Source: Hermodice carunculata
Taxonomy: Eukaryota; Annelida; Polychaeta; Eunicida; Amphinomidae
Direction: 5' to 3'
NCBI GenBank assembly: GCA_964020975.1
Contig: OZ026625.1
Span: 36,271,606 to 36,335,605 of the forward strand
DNA length: 64,000 nt
The position numbers and the translations under genes are program-made. Below are positions 12,176-23,302 of this stretch, piece after piece. Position 1 is the stretch's first letter. Every line of letters begins with the position of its first letter. The notes under the pieces were generated by a model, which saw only the letters and a list, made by a program, of their open reading frames with translations, searched no databases and had not been told where the DNA came from.

Positions 12176-12232
12176 TATCATTGTTATTTATTTCTCACTT
12201 TGCAGTAAAATCTTTAAAAAATGTTTGTTCCA

Positions 12233-12338
12233 AAAACTGCACGAACAATTCTTTCAAACTTGCAGAAGGACACTTCTGGTGGCACCTTGACCCTACTTTT
12301 TTTAACATGGGGTGCTGCTGGTTTTCAAATAGTTCTTT
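12233..12338. repeat. Direct repeat, copy 2 of 2
   Basis: Matches 11,252-11,354 in the same orientation. The two lie ~980 bp apart, and the (GT)n and (TTA)n arrays lie between them. Confidence 0.85.
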
Positions 12339-14265
12339 TTTGTGTGAATGTGCATGGACTTCTGAATATGTGACTTTTTCCTATATATATTCCCCATGTG
12401 TTATTTTAGCACAATTTTCAAACACTCTTTTGTCTAAAGCTACTTGGCTAATAGCTCTGAAATTGTATTGGGACACATTTGTGTTAAATGGGCGAGACCT
12501 CCACAACACGCGAGTGACCTTGACTTCATTCCCACGTCACTTTTGTGAATTGTGCTAATCACTTGACGCATTAAATGAATCTGATTTAGAATTTTAACTA
12601 TTGAGCTGGTGCTAAGATTTGTGTCTGTAGTTATAAGAAAGAAGAACTTGAAGGGCCACAGCACCACCCCGTTTTGCGGATTCATAGTAAGCTAAGCACA
12701 TCACTGTCACAGACCTCTTGTCTTCTTAAGTTTGTATCATTAAGAATTCATTAAGCATTATTGTAAAGTTAATTTTTAAGTCTTTGACAGTAAATTGTGA
12801 GTAAAGTCGAAGTAATTAATGTTACCTCATTTCAATTACCAAATGGACACAAATAAAAAATTCTTTCTGAAAAGGCCTCTCTTTAAAGTACATAGCTTAG
12901 CAATGACGATTTGAAGGGAATCAAAGATACAGTAACCAAGCAGATCGCACAAATGTACCAGAATGGCAGTTTTCTGCAATCGATCCTTCATTTCAGTGGT
13001 GAACATACACAGAGAAGCTATATTATAACTAGCTTCTTTATTCACTGTAGGCCCACAAGTTGGTCAACACAAATAGTCCAGATATTTTTCAATTGAACAG
13101 TCTTATCTGGGTGAGGGACAGTAAATGTGTTAATCCTATTCTCACACATATAACCGTAAACTTTTTTCGTACCATGTAATTGTTCCGTAGCTACGTACAG
13201 CCATAGATGAAGACTTAATGAACCGCATTGCCAACATGACATTAATAATTGTTGTGATCGCTAGCACGTATCAAATGTAATTAAGCAATGGGTAAGATGT
13301 GTTAGCTGATTTTTTACACGAAAAAAATTAGCTGCGTTGAGTTGAACTAAAGGAAGCTTTATAATCTTAAGCTACACATTCAAGGTTCTTGAGCACTCAC
13401 GCATCATTTGGTACACACACTTTTATTGCGGTATCCATATCTCCTTTTAATTTGCAAAGTCGATCAATACAAAAAAAAAAATCAATGCAAAGCATTATCT
13501 CTTTCTGGACAGTATTGTCTCAACTGCAAACATGACTTGTATCATATAATTCAGTTCATAAGCAGAATCTATCTCCACCGCTGTTTCATGCCACCAAAGA
13601 TATTGGTTGCAATACTGTGTCACTTAAATGAAGTGTGCATAGCTTAACCAAGAACCCATGCTTCAGCTGACAGTATTACAGATAAAATTTTCATGTCGAA
13701 AAAATGAGTTAATCTGGGAATGATTTGAAAATCTCTAAGCTCACTATCATTCCCTTGACGTTAGTAAAATGCCTTGTACGTTTATCAGACTATCTTGAAT
13801 ATGTAAACGAGTGTTTTATAATTTTATTTGAAGAGACCCAGCCTTGATATGTGCCCTATAAAATAAGCAGAAGTAGCGCCATCTTGAATGTCGAAATTGG
13901 TATCCCACTGAGTGTGTGATCCCCTGTTCTACAATAAGGTAGTATAATCCTTGCCTGAAATGTCAGGTAGAAATCTGTAAAACCAGTGCAATAATTACTT
14001 CCAAGTTAATTGCTAATTATTTAGCCCAGCTGATTCTGGCGTTTTACCTGACAGTTATACTCAACATTTATTAAATACAGGCACATCAAGCTCCATCGGA
14101 CCTAGCCTATCATTACATAGAATGAAAAACAGATGGATGTATAATCTTATTAAAAGGATATTTAACATAGTATGCCTACACAGGAATATAATGCCCATTG
14201 AAGATTGAACTGACATTAGGGCCTCTCTCTCGACTTTCAATATTAACCTATCGTCATTAAAGATG
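12339..14265. other. Unassigned stretch with a weak dispersed-repeat signature
   Basis: At about 12,490-12,560 the phrase gtgaccttgacttcattccc followed by gtcacttttgtgaattg resembles 30,850-30,905, suggesting an old dispersed repeat. Minus-strand frames at 12,836-13,242 look moderately protein-like (DRLQKTAILVHLCDLLGYC) but have no recognised domain. Confidence 0.3.
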
Positions 14266-14345
14266 TGTGTATGTATGTATGTGTGTGTTTATGTATGTAT
14301 GTATGTATGTATGTATGTATGTATGTATGTATGTATGTATGTATG
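14266..14345. repeat. (ATGT)n microsatellite
   Basis: About 80 bp of ATGT tetranucleotide repeats, with a short GTGTGTGTTT interruption near the start. Confidence 0.95.
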
Positions 14346-14552
14346 AAAGTACGTACGAGAGACGTCTGATTTCAGTTGAAAAACGAAGCTTTTTCGAGGG
14401 TTCTTACTTAAACAAGCAAAGCACCACAAAACTTCACGATCGCAGGTACTATAAATCGGAAGCCCTCTTTGCGTTAGTCCATGCTATGGCAGTAGACCTA
14501 ATTTCAAAAAATAAATTTAAAAAAAGAAGGCAAAAAAGTGACTGTCTGGTTT

Positions 14553-14619
<67 letters not shown>

Positions 14620-14620
14620 A
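14553..14620. repeat. (ATAC)n-(AT)n microsatellite
   Basis: A short ATAC lead-in followed by AT repeats with one ATAC interruption. Confidence 0.95.
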
Positions 14621-14973
14621 AGCTTTAATGTTGCAGACGGCATACATCTTATCCATTTCATGAACAATCCTGATATGTGCCTTTAACCTCTCTACAACGT
14701 GTGACCATGAACATTTGTATTGTTTTTTAAAATATTTAGTTTATGCCTTAGACTCCCCCCAAATAGGACATGACAAAATCTAAAAACAAAAAAGGCATCC
14801 TCTGCTATCCCACGTATGCTTGAACCCAAACTCCCGATTCTACTTCCATTGTACCGGTGGCCAACACATTTAACTGAATTGTAATATCCATCCGCAAGTT
14901 AAATTGATTATTATCCCCAGAAAAATCATCAACTGTTGCGAATATTTTTACATCGTCAGTCAAAGTAATCAAC

Positions 14974-14975
14974 TA

Positions 14976-15007
<32 letters not shown>

Positions 15008-15181
15008 GTCGATTACAGAGGAACGTGTGCAATATAGACAATAGTACTTCTATGTATATAGGTTAGACAGGGAGAGGTTAGATTATGTAGAGTAAAGAGT
15101 TCGGACTGCGGAATAGGGTAATGACTACTAGGTAGTGGTTCTGGACAAAAAGACACAAATACAAATATATATATATATATA
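14974..15181. repeat. Two short (AT)n arrays around unique DNA
   Basis: AT runs lie at about 14,974-15,007 and 15,163-15,181. The sequence between them is unassigned. Confidence 0.85.
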
Positions 15182-15554
15182 CCACATGGTTTGTATATTG
15201 ACATAAGCACCTTCTAAAAGCCTAGGCTGTGCTAACTTTGAACCACAAACAGCAAACAGTTGCCACGTTTGCGGACAAAAACTATTATGGGTGTTCATTA
15301 CACGAATTACATTTACGAGCACCTAACTTGCCAGAGCATAGCTTAGAACACTGCCCGTCACGCCAGTTTTGATTTTACTGAAGTTCTTTCGAATGTAGTT
15401 TATTATAATATAATTGAAAAAGCATATTTTTGCAAACAGAAGATGGTATATATAACACGATCCTGGACAAGTAATGAAAAGCAAAATGAAAAAAGGAACG
15501 CATATTTGTTTCACACTAAAAACTTCAAAACTTGTCCAATTCGAATTAAAACTT

Positions 15555-15605
15555 CTTTCACCCACAGTTAATTATGCTCATAGCATAATTAACTGTGGGT
15601 GAAAG
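15555..15605. repeat. Perfect 24-bp inverted repeat with a 3-nt loop
   Basis: Arms 15,555-15,578 (starting ctttcacccacagttaatta) and 15,582-15,605 are exact reverse complements around the trinucleotide cat. A 51-nt hairpin would form in DNA or RNA. No larger element is apparent around it. Confidence 0.95.
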
Positions 15606-15834
15606 TCCCCAACTTAAAGTTATATTGTCTCTCTATGTATAATTAAAATATTTGATTCATAAAATTGACGATATTGAACAATATTTTTGTATATTTATGG
15701 AATGTGTATATTTACATGTTCCAACTCGAATTAATGTCTGTACACAGCCTAGAAAAAATAAGTCACAGAGACTTTGCCATTATGTCTTGTATCAGTCAGG
15801 ATGTACTAATTGACTAAATATGTGTGGATTTCAG

Positions 15835-16065
15835 CCTTTACGAAGGAGAGTAAGCTGTCAGCGCTCGATCAGGGGCTCCTTTATTGCAGGACAGGGTATT
15901 AGACACATAGATGCGTGTGTGGAGTTGGTGGTGGGTGTTTTAGAAAATATCCCTGCTTCTATATACCGTGGTAATGATATCATGCAGATTCTGGACGCTC
16001 TTTTTGTTTTTCTGGGACTTTCGTTGACTCATATTGAAAATCGATTACATAAAAGCATAAGATAA
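15835..16065 (+). CDS. Candidate host terminal exon, unknown protein
   Basis: Seen: branch-point-like tactaat and tgactaa lie about 15-28 nt upstream of an acceptor (gtggatttcag) ending at 15,834. The frame then stays open for 76 codons to a stop at 16,063-16,065. The product reads like natural protein (GSFIAGQGIRHIDACVELVV, then ILDALFVFLGLSLTHIENRL) with amphipathic helical character. A possible donor (CGTG|GTAATG) after 15,970 could end the exon earlier. An ATG at 15,820 is also in frame, so a short frame by chance is the main alternative. I do not recognise the family. Confidence 0.35.
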   Translation, partial: PLRRRVSCQRSIRGSFIAGQGIRHIDACVELVVGVLENIPASIYRGNDIMQILDALFVFLGLSLTHIENRLHKSIR

Positions 16066-16749
16066 AGCTTTCATCTCACCTTAGGTTTTTCACGCTAATA
16101 ATTCAGATGACTCTTCCAAAGGTTGTGGTTTCACACTAAAATATAGTGATTTTAAGAGCTGTGCTTTTGGAGTGCCCTCTATGGTCCTGCCTTGATTTAA
16201 CATGTGCATTTACTTGTATGAAAGCTGTTTTATGGAGAAAAAAATGTGCAATTGCCATCCTAAATTCATTAAAATACCTGTGGACATGAACATATGGATT
16301 GATAAGGGTATGGAATGAGTTAACAATTGGTTAAAAAACTGAACACATGGTCGGAAGGGAGGTCACAAATTACAAAAAAATGTCGATGGGGTGAGGGAGC
16401 TCAGATTCATACCTTTTTCAGGAGGGGGTGGGCTGGGGGTACCATAGTGATACCTTATTCTACTATCCCTGGCCACCCCATACCTAAATGAGGGGAACTT
16501 AGAAGTTTTTTTGTTTTCAAATCTACTTACCTTAATGATTGTTCAGAAAGGTCAAACTCACCTATTTACCCTGAATAGAAATGGAACCTTCTCATGTGTT
16601 GTGCCAACAAATCTAAGTAATCAGTGTGATAACACTGATATATCATGGATAATGATCAATAGAATATCAGTCTGCACAATATTTTCTTGCACATTGGAAA
16701 AGAATTGCTGACATTGATATTGTGTTCCACTATATGCTTGGATGAGAAA
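16066..16749. other. Unassigned stretch with a G-rich tract
   Basis: Positions 16,421-16,439 (ggagggggtgggctggggg) fit a four-run G-quadruplex pattern. No gene is seen. Confidence 0.4.
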
Positions 16750-16756
16750 CGACCAC

Positions 16757-17116
16757 AATGGTTCATTTAAACTTTGCTGCAGCAACACCAGCTAAAGTGG
16801 CAACAGCAACATGTGTCCCAATGTTTTCCAGATTGAGTCTTATTCGGTTGATGCTGGTTGTTTTCCCAGCGCCAACTCAACCTAAAATTAATATATTATA
16901 CCCCTGTTCCACTGCCAAGCCCAGCTTTTCGCACAATGATGAAGGTGCCTTGTGCGTGCGCTTGTTGACTCTATTTACATCGTGTGTACTGGGACCAACC
17001 AGAACACAGAATATCAATTGTTGTGGACCTTTGAGCCCACAGAGGTGTAATTGTAACGGAGTTTCAACTTCTTCGGCAAAACTGGAATTGATTTGTTTTC
17101 GCTGAATAACCAACAT
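16757..17116 (-). pseudogene. Pif1-type helicase fragment (P-loop region)
   Basis: Seen on the minus strand: SLCEKLGLAVEQGYNILILG, then a Walker A motif VGAGKTTSINRI, then NIGTHVAVATLAGVAAAKF. A G-x(4)-GK-T/S P-loop after a short helix and followed by a V-A-V-x-A-T-x-G-x-A-A block is the layout of the N-terminal ATPase motifs of Pif1-like helicases, which occur as multicopy invertebrate genes and in Helitron transposons. The frame is broken just before the P-loop, and no later helicase motifs follow, so this is a decayed fragment. Alternative: another P-loop ATPase. It is not enough on its own to call a Helitron. Confidence 0.45.
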
Positions 17117-17440
17117 ATATACTTAATGTATTGAATGTATTCTTATAATTAGTGGACAACGAAATTCCTCATGAATGCAATGTTCCTCCGAAACGGCGCT
17201 AGTTAGAAGGGGGCCAGGGGGCTCAAACAGGGGAGTCCCGCCTTTTCAAAGTGGAAAGTACAGTATAGATCATTAGAACTTGGTGGACAAAGCCTATTAT
17301 AGTACGTCATTTAGTTACTGGCACCTGCGAATTGCACCCACGTTTCGGTGGCATTGGTTATTCATCATGGAAGCAGAAAGAAAATACCAAAAATTCATAA
17401 CTTACAAATACCGATGACCAATTGCACACAGACTGACATA
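17117..17440. other. Unassigned spacer
   Basis: No feature is recognisable. It precedes the possible promoter region at 17.5 kb. Confidence 0.3.
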
Positions 17441-17515
17441 TGCAGACAACACGGACACGGAGATAGGAGAGGAGACGTCACATGGTTTGCGAAAAGGAAA
17501 TCGATTTGGGGGAAC

Positions 17516-17523
17516 AGTATAAA
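17516..17523 (+). promoter_or_regulatory. TATA-box-like site
   Basis: The sequence gTATAAAc lies in a locally GC-richer patch. A start site about 30 bp downstream (near 17,547) would give a ~225-nt leader before the ATG at 17,772. The call is only as good as that candidate exon, and short upstream ATGs exist in the leader. Confidence 0.25.
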
Positions 17524-17771
17524 CCCACACTCCATCTCCTCGTACCGCCATCTGACTTAGTGAGAAAAAATAACATGACAGACAACAGAGTTTCATTTTT
17601 ATTTTACCCGTTTCTAGCAATCAATATATAGCTGGAATGATGTGATTATACATTATTCCTTGTGAGTCTGCTTGGGTACGCTTCGCTGACAAAGTGTAAT
17701 GGATGGAGATGTATTGCTAGTATCAAACTGCAATCACCTATTTTCTCCCTGTTTGTTTTTCGGCTTGCATA

Positions 17772-17826
17772 ATGAATCTTTATTGCTTAATAATTATATC
17801 TGCCTGCATACCTCACTTTACATACG
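17772..17826 (+). CDS. Candidate signal-peptide first exon
   Basis: Seen: ATG at 17,772 opens MNLYCLIIISACIPHFTY, a short N-region followed by a hydrophobic core as in a secretion signal. It is followed directly by a consensus splice donor (G|GTAAGTAAT) at 17,827. The intron would be phase 1, the usual phase after signal-peptide exons. No matching downstream exon is recognised, and a LINE begins 0.5 kb later. A TATA-like site lies ~255 bp upstream. Inference only: first coding exon of a secreted or membrane protein. Chance occurrence in this AT-rich DNA is quite possible. Confidence 0.3.
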
Positions 17827-18299
17827 GTAAGTAATTATATTGTAGCCTTAGTTATTCTGCATCTTTAAAAGTTTCTGCCAGTCATAGGTCCTAGCTGTGA
17901 TTGTATATATTGTCAACTCTTTCCATTTAGAATACACATTTTTGTTAGCCCCTTTTTATTACTGCTATCTTGAGGTATCCATATGAACCCTGTTCCTGGG
18001 CAGCATAAGAATAATATATATCATTTTTTCATTCATATATTCGTAGTCTGTCACAGGATTAAATAAGATACAAGTAATTTGACCTACTGTCCGAATTCAA
18101 TATAATTTCTTTATCACAAACTGTCCTTTCTCCAAATTCCTGACAACTTAGTTATACTCAGTTATACATCTACTGATTGTAAAGGCCACATTCATGATGT
18201 GGGTAGTTGTGTCGGTTCGCATTTTGAAATGCTATGCTATATAAAATAATAACTTTGAACTGAGACTGGTTTACATTTAACTAAATTCTCCAGTTTCCT
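17827..18299. other. Unassigned stretch
   Basis: No gene or repeat is recognised. It would be intronic if the 17.8-kb exon is real. Confidence 0.3.
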
Positions 18300-18660
18300 T
18301 CTGGTGGGTAAACTTCAGCACAACCTCGATCCAGTACAGAGTACAGGTATTCACCACATTATTGTAACAGGTGATTTGAACAGCATTTTGCACCCTAAGT
18401 CAGGCCTAAAGCTTGACCACCCGAATCCTTGGTCAAGCAGCTACTTGTTTTGATCAAATATGGTTAATATTCATCACTACCATCGAGATATTGGTGTATT
18501 GATTCCAATTTCTAATGGTGGCCACAGTTTTACGGATTTGCTTGATTGATTGGTTAATTTTATTCAGTGGACAGCCATATTTTCCACAACTCACTATGTA
18601 AAAACTAGTGTTAGAAACATAAAAGTAAGTAAAAAGATATCTACTGTGTGGGATGAACCT
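18300..18660 (+). mobile_element. LINE endonuclease-domain fragment
   Basis: The plus-strand frame reads IHHIIVTGDLNSIL, then HPKSGLKLDHPNPWSSSYLF and later GGHSFTDLLD. GDLN is a conserved motif of the APE-type endonuclease of LINE ORF2. Several stops follow. The RT half of a plus-strand LINE appears only at 20.6 kb, with an oppositely oriented LINE between, so the two pieces may or may not be one copy. Confidence 0.5.
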
Positions 18661-19199
18661 TGAAAGTCAATAAAAGACTTTTTTCCAAGAGGTCCCATAT
18701 TAGCATTCATGTGTAAATATTTTACCTTAAAATATATGAAATGTGACAATGGAGAGTGATCTAACATGTATTAGACGCAACTCAAATGAGGAAATCTATA
18801 AATTGCCATTTACTAAGGAAGGGGTAAGACCAAAATTGATAAATTTACATCAACACGGGAATATAATCTAATGATATTTGTAACTTGGATGGGGCCTCTC
18901 CATATGGGAGAAAAGTAAAACTTTAGTCTTTTTTTTTCAAATTTGACCTGTCGGTCGGAGTACGCTATTCCAGTCCTTGATTGCGTTATGTTAAAATGTG
19001 TACTGACCAAGGCAGTTTGCTCTGGGTATCTTGAAATTGAAAGACCTCTATCTGACTATGAAGTGACTGTGGTTTTGGGAAATTATCTTGTAAGTAGGGT
19101 GGGCACTTTTTATGGAAAATATAGAAAGCATGATGAAGTCTTAGTTGTTGTGCTCTGAACTACGTGCTTGATAGTCGTGCCTCTTGGAGCTGGACAGAC

Positions 19200-20260
19200 A
19201 TGAGACCAGGGACCAATAGTAAGAGTGTACCTTGCCAGTTTATTTTGAGCTATCTGCAGTTTGTTTTCTAGTACCAACTAGAAATTGCATAGTCAAAGAA
19301 TGTTTTTGTAAGGGCATGCCCAAGTGGTTTGCAAGTTTGGAAATTTAGAATGTTCCCTTGCTGGTACAATATTTGAGCCTTGAGGTGTTTTTTCTACAAT
19401 GTTGTTTACTGTGGATACAATGGAAAGAGATAAGTCCAACTCCAAGCCGAGATATTTGACTGTATCTAATGACCTGATGCTGCAATCATCACAGTCAACT
19501 ATAGAATTTTGTGACCCATTCATTTATTTTCTTGAAGACCAAACGATATGCATTCATTCTTGCCCAGACGTATAGGCAGCTTGTTATCTGTAAGCCATCG
19601 ATTGCTAGACCTGAGATCGGTTCCAAGAAGTGATGATGTTTCTTTGAGATCTTTAGCCGATACTACCAAAGCATCGTCACCTGCATATAAAAGTTGTTTG
19701 CATGAAACACTTATTGGTATATCTTTGACATAGCACAGGTATAAAAGCTTCCCTCAATGCTGCCCTGGGGGACAACACAAGTCAGACTGTGTACCATCGA
19801 TGTCAGTCAACTAGCGCCTGTTTGGGACATATGATTGTAACCAGTTGACTGAAGTGATCCTCCTATTTTTTTTTTAGAGGATGACATGGTCTACAGTGTC
19901 GAAGGCCTCTTGAGCATCTATTTGAACTATGCCCGTTTAGTCACCTCGAGCCAAATTGCCTTTGATATAGCCTGCGAAATGTAAAAACAGGTATCAGCAG
20001 AGTATGCCTTACTGAAACCTGACTGAAACTTTTATAAAATACACTTCACTCTCAGATATTCAGCAAGCTGAACATAAACTCCTCTTCTTTTTGCAATATC
20101 TTTGAGACTATAGAAAGATTAGCTAATGGTCTGTAGTCATTTAGAACATCTCTTACATGTAAGGACTACCTTTCAAGTTGTGTTTCACACGAAGTTGATA
20201 TATTGGTGCAATTGTTGGTCTAACTTATTTTTTAAAGCAGGTGCACAGAATATTCCCAGC
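19200..20260 (-). mobile_element. LINE reverse-transcriptase fragment
   Basis: In minus-strand order: a degenerate YSADTCFYISQAISKAIW block, a KAFDTVDH-like block, VVPQGSIEG (the P-Q-G-S box), a degenerate active site LLYAGDDALVVSAKDLKET, NRWLTDNKLPIRLGKNECI, then TVKYLGLELDLSLSI. These are RT motifs of a different LINE family from the 9.5-kb copy. It has many breaks and is truncated at both ends. It lies between two plus-strand LINE pieces. Confidence 0.75.
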
Positions 20261-20589
20261 AAAAAAAATAGCAGTTAGACCTATTCAGAAACTCATCTGA
20301 ATTACCGTGCTGAAAGTCCCATCTTCGTTGTCTCAAGCTTCCCATTAAAAGGAAATTAATAAATCAAAATGTCTTTTACCTAGCAATCAATCCATAGACC
20401 TTCTTGCGTCACCTACGCAATCTCGATCAACGGCAAGTTAGCACTGGCATTGTACGAGTGAAATAAGAAGTTTCATTAGAACTTTAACAATTCGGAAAGA
20501 AAAACAAATGTTGGTGGCGACCTGTTTATGTTTTTAGTAAAAACCAAAGTTCAAGCGTTCCTTGCACTTTACAGTAAGCCAATCATATA

Positions 20590-21850
20590 TCTGACAGTCT
20601 ATTTAAACCTGATTGAATTTACTTCTGCCTTTTACAGCAATATCAAGTAGATTTTACAACAGCTACTTTACCCATAAAACCTAGTCTCCAGATCTTGATC
20701 TTGAGTGGCTGATAATATTAGTACAAGCCGTAGCGCTGAAAACACACATGTTACATCTGGATTTAGATAGGTCTTCAGGCCTTGATAACATTAGTACAAA
20801 GATACTGATAAAGGCTAATCCTGGTACTTGTATCTTTCACCAATCACAGAGAAATTTTTATCAGCCTGGAAAAGGGCAAACGTTTACCCACTTTATGAAG
20901 AAAGCAAGCATTAGATTTTTAACAAGCATTTATAACCCAGTCTCAGTACTCGGATGTCTCGGAAAAGAGTTTGACAAAATGTTCATTAGCATGTATTTAC
21001 CTTTTTGGCGATAAAACAGTGGTCTTTGCTCATTAATCCTATTTCATATAGCATGACTGAACGATGCATCAGTTTCTTGTTCTTTATCAGGATTTATGTT
21101 AAGTGTTAGATAAAGAAGAAGAAGTTGGTAATTTTTTCATAGTATCAAAGAGTTCAATAACGTTTGGCATGCTGGTCTCTTGCATGCATTGTATAAAATT
21201 AGCATGGGAGGAACTCTAAATGGTTAGCTCTATTCCCCAAAAGCTGGCTGATGACTCCAATACCCTCCCTCCCTCCCTCAAATTTATACTGATCTTTTGG
21301 GAATCCTATTCAATTAATCATCCCTGTTTGGTTTTTCACTCCCTTATGTTCAAAGATGTGGACCAACAGAAGCATACTAAAATCACAAAAAACGTACTTA
21401 TTAGGCAACTGGAGCGTATTTCATAAATCTGAAAATAAATCTACCAAATTAATAAATGTCATGAAGAGTTTGCAATTTGTTATGGGTAGGAGGACATTGA
21501 AACGCAATTGTGTATGATGTATTAAACCAATGCTCGAATATGCTAGCACAGTGTAGTGTGGCTGAACTGTAGGAGACAAGGAGTAAACAATTAGATGCCG
21601 CTCCTATCGTCACTGGTACGATGTGCCGTACGCTAATTACTAGATTACACGAGGACACCAGATTGATGGCTTTGGTTAAAGGTAGACAAATACGTAAATT
21701 GATTTTAATGTATAAATTCGTAAACAATCTAGCTCCTTCGTCATTTTGCCTAATTATTCACTTTGTTACTAATCAAGTTATTGAAAATTATACTTCCCTT
21801 CAGCAAATTGATTATCCCCATTTCTGTGCTGGGACTTATGTTTAAAAAAA
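20590..21850 (+). mobile_element. LINE reverse-transcriptase fragment, plus strand
   Basis: Motifs in order: LHLDLDRSSGLDNISTKIL, degenerate HFMKKASIRFLTSIYN, PVSVLGCLGKEFDKM (RT fingers region), then after a gap with an internal deletion KPMLEYAST and TRLHEDTRLMALVKGRQIRK with LILMYKFVNNLAPSSF, the typical LINE C-terminal repeat-like region. The palm active-site box is not found, so the central RT is missing. This is a decayed copy. Confidence 0.7.
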
Positions 21851-22082
21851 AATCCAGCGACCGTCAAACTGTGGAATCACATTGTCCTTACCACTGGGAA
21901 TTATCTTCAATTCTAACATGCAAATCGAATATAACCCCAACGGGCGTCCACCCCATAAAATATCCAGGACTTAGTTTTGGCAATAGATTTATGTAAGTTC
22001 AGAACACACGTCTTCGTCTAGCCACAACCCCATTGAGTTAACATTTATTGACTGAATTACGAACCGACAACAAATAGTTAGT
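21851..22082. other. Unassigned spacer after LINE
   Basis: May contain the LINE 3' end; no clear poly(A) or tail repeat is visible. Confidence 0.3.
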
Positions 22083-22320
22083 CTGCAGTTAGCCTTTAAT
22101 TACCTGCACAAAGTTCTCAATGGACTGGAAATTTTTATATACAAATGAGACTGCAGAGAGTTTTTGATGATCTCCAGAGAGTTTCAAAATAATGCACGTG
22201 CAGAAAGCTTTATGTTGCAGAGTGTTTCAAATTATCTGCAGCATATCTAAAACCCTATGCAGTATAATTAAATTGACTGCAGGGTATTTAGATACGCTAC
22301 AGTGAATTCAAAGCTAACAG
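22083..22320. repeat. Degenerate ~21-bp tandem repeat phased on TGCAG
   Basis: TGCAG-like words recur at about 22,084, 22,105, 22,152, 22,173, 22,199, 22,216, 22,237, 22,258, 22,278 and 22,298. Each is followed by an AT-rich half-unit such as agagttt or tatttaga. Most spacings are 20-21 bp. Individual units share only about half their bases, so this is an old minisatellite. Confidence 0.7.
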
Positions 22321-23190
22321 AATTAAAGGTTTGGTGCTAGAGATGTACTTAAGGCAGTTCTCTTTGTATAATCCGTATCGTTGTCTTTGTATCTATTTTG
22401 CAAAAATGCTTTGTGTACAATAACTGATAAAAAGACAGACATCCTTAATCATGGTTTGTGGTTTAATTTCTATCATGAAAAAAGGATGTGTTAACTCTTC
22501 CAATGCAACTCTATGTTATCTTTATAAACAGAGGACAGATGTTAGGACACACATCTATAACACCTCCTGTACGTTTCATGTTGCTGCACGCCTGTAATGT
22601 CACAGCTTAAGCTGCAAAATGGCTATGGCATAACTGCTGTAAATGATTACAGCTGCCATTTTTTTCAGTTGCAGGAGCTCCTGATCATTTACAAATTTAA
22701 TTCTACCTATTGTAGCAGCTACACACGCAATTCATTCACACAGCATTGTATTTCACTGGGAACGTCAGCAAAATCACCATAACACAGTTACATGGGGATC
22801 GGTTCATCAAATTGCAAGCCGAATGCCAAATATGATTACATTGCATCAACGTTGTTCTCCATTTGCACTTGGTAAAAGGGTTTAGCTTTGGTGTAGATAG
22901 CAGACAAAATAGGTTAAAATGTTCACTAATAATTGAGATGCAATAATGGAGTGGTGAGGATAGTGTTACGGTAAGGAAGGCAGTGTATTAAATTTTGGTA
23001 TATGTGTTAGTAGTTGTATATTTTGAATATACTTGATCAGATGATGTGGGGATAAAATCAACGCAACACGATACGCATGCACGAAAAGTGTCATGGAGTT
23101 GTATTCCATGGAAAGCACTATAGTGAGTGGTATTATAGATTTATTTGTCTGTCACATTTTGTACAGGGGACATAGTTTGCGTTTCACACC
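22321..23190. other. Unassigned stretch
   Basis: No coding or repeat signal beyond short frames. Confidence 0.3.
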
Positions 23191-23227
23191 GACACACACA
23201 CAAACAAACACACACAAACACACACAA

Positions 23228-23302
<75 letters not shown>

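Noticed and set aside
11935-12558. 207-codon Ile-rich frame
   Set aside because: Produced by the (TTA)n repeat and by read-through into flanking DNA; no domain.
12836-13242. Minus-strand frames that could be transposase exons
   Set aside because: No catalytic motif, zinc-binding signature or splice sites that would support a DNA transposon.
14267-14620. 117-codon Met-Tyr-Val-Cys repeat frame
   Set aside because: Translation of the (ATGT)n microsatellite.
18200-18240. tRNA-like B-box (ggttcgcat)
   Set aside because: No A-box, acceptor stem or cloverleaf around it. No tRNA or tRNA-derived SINE was found in the window.
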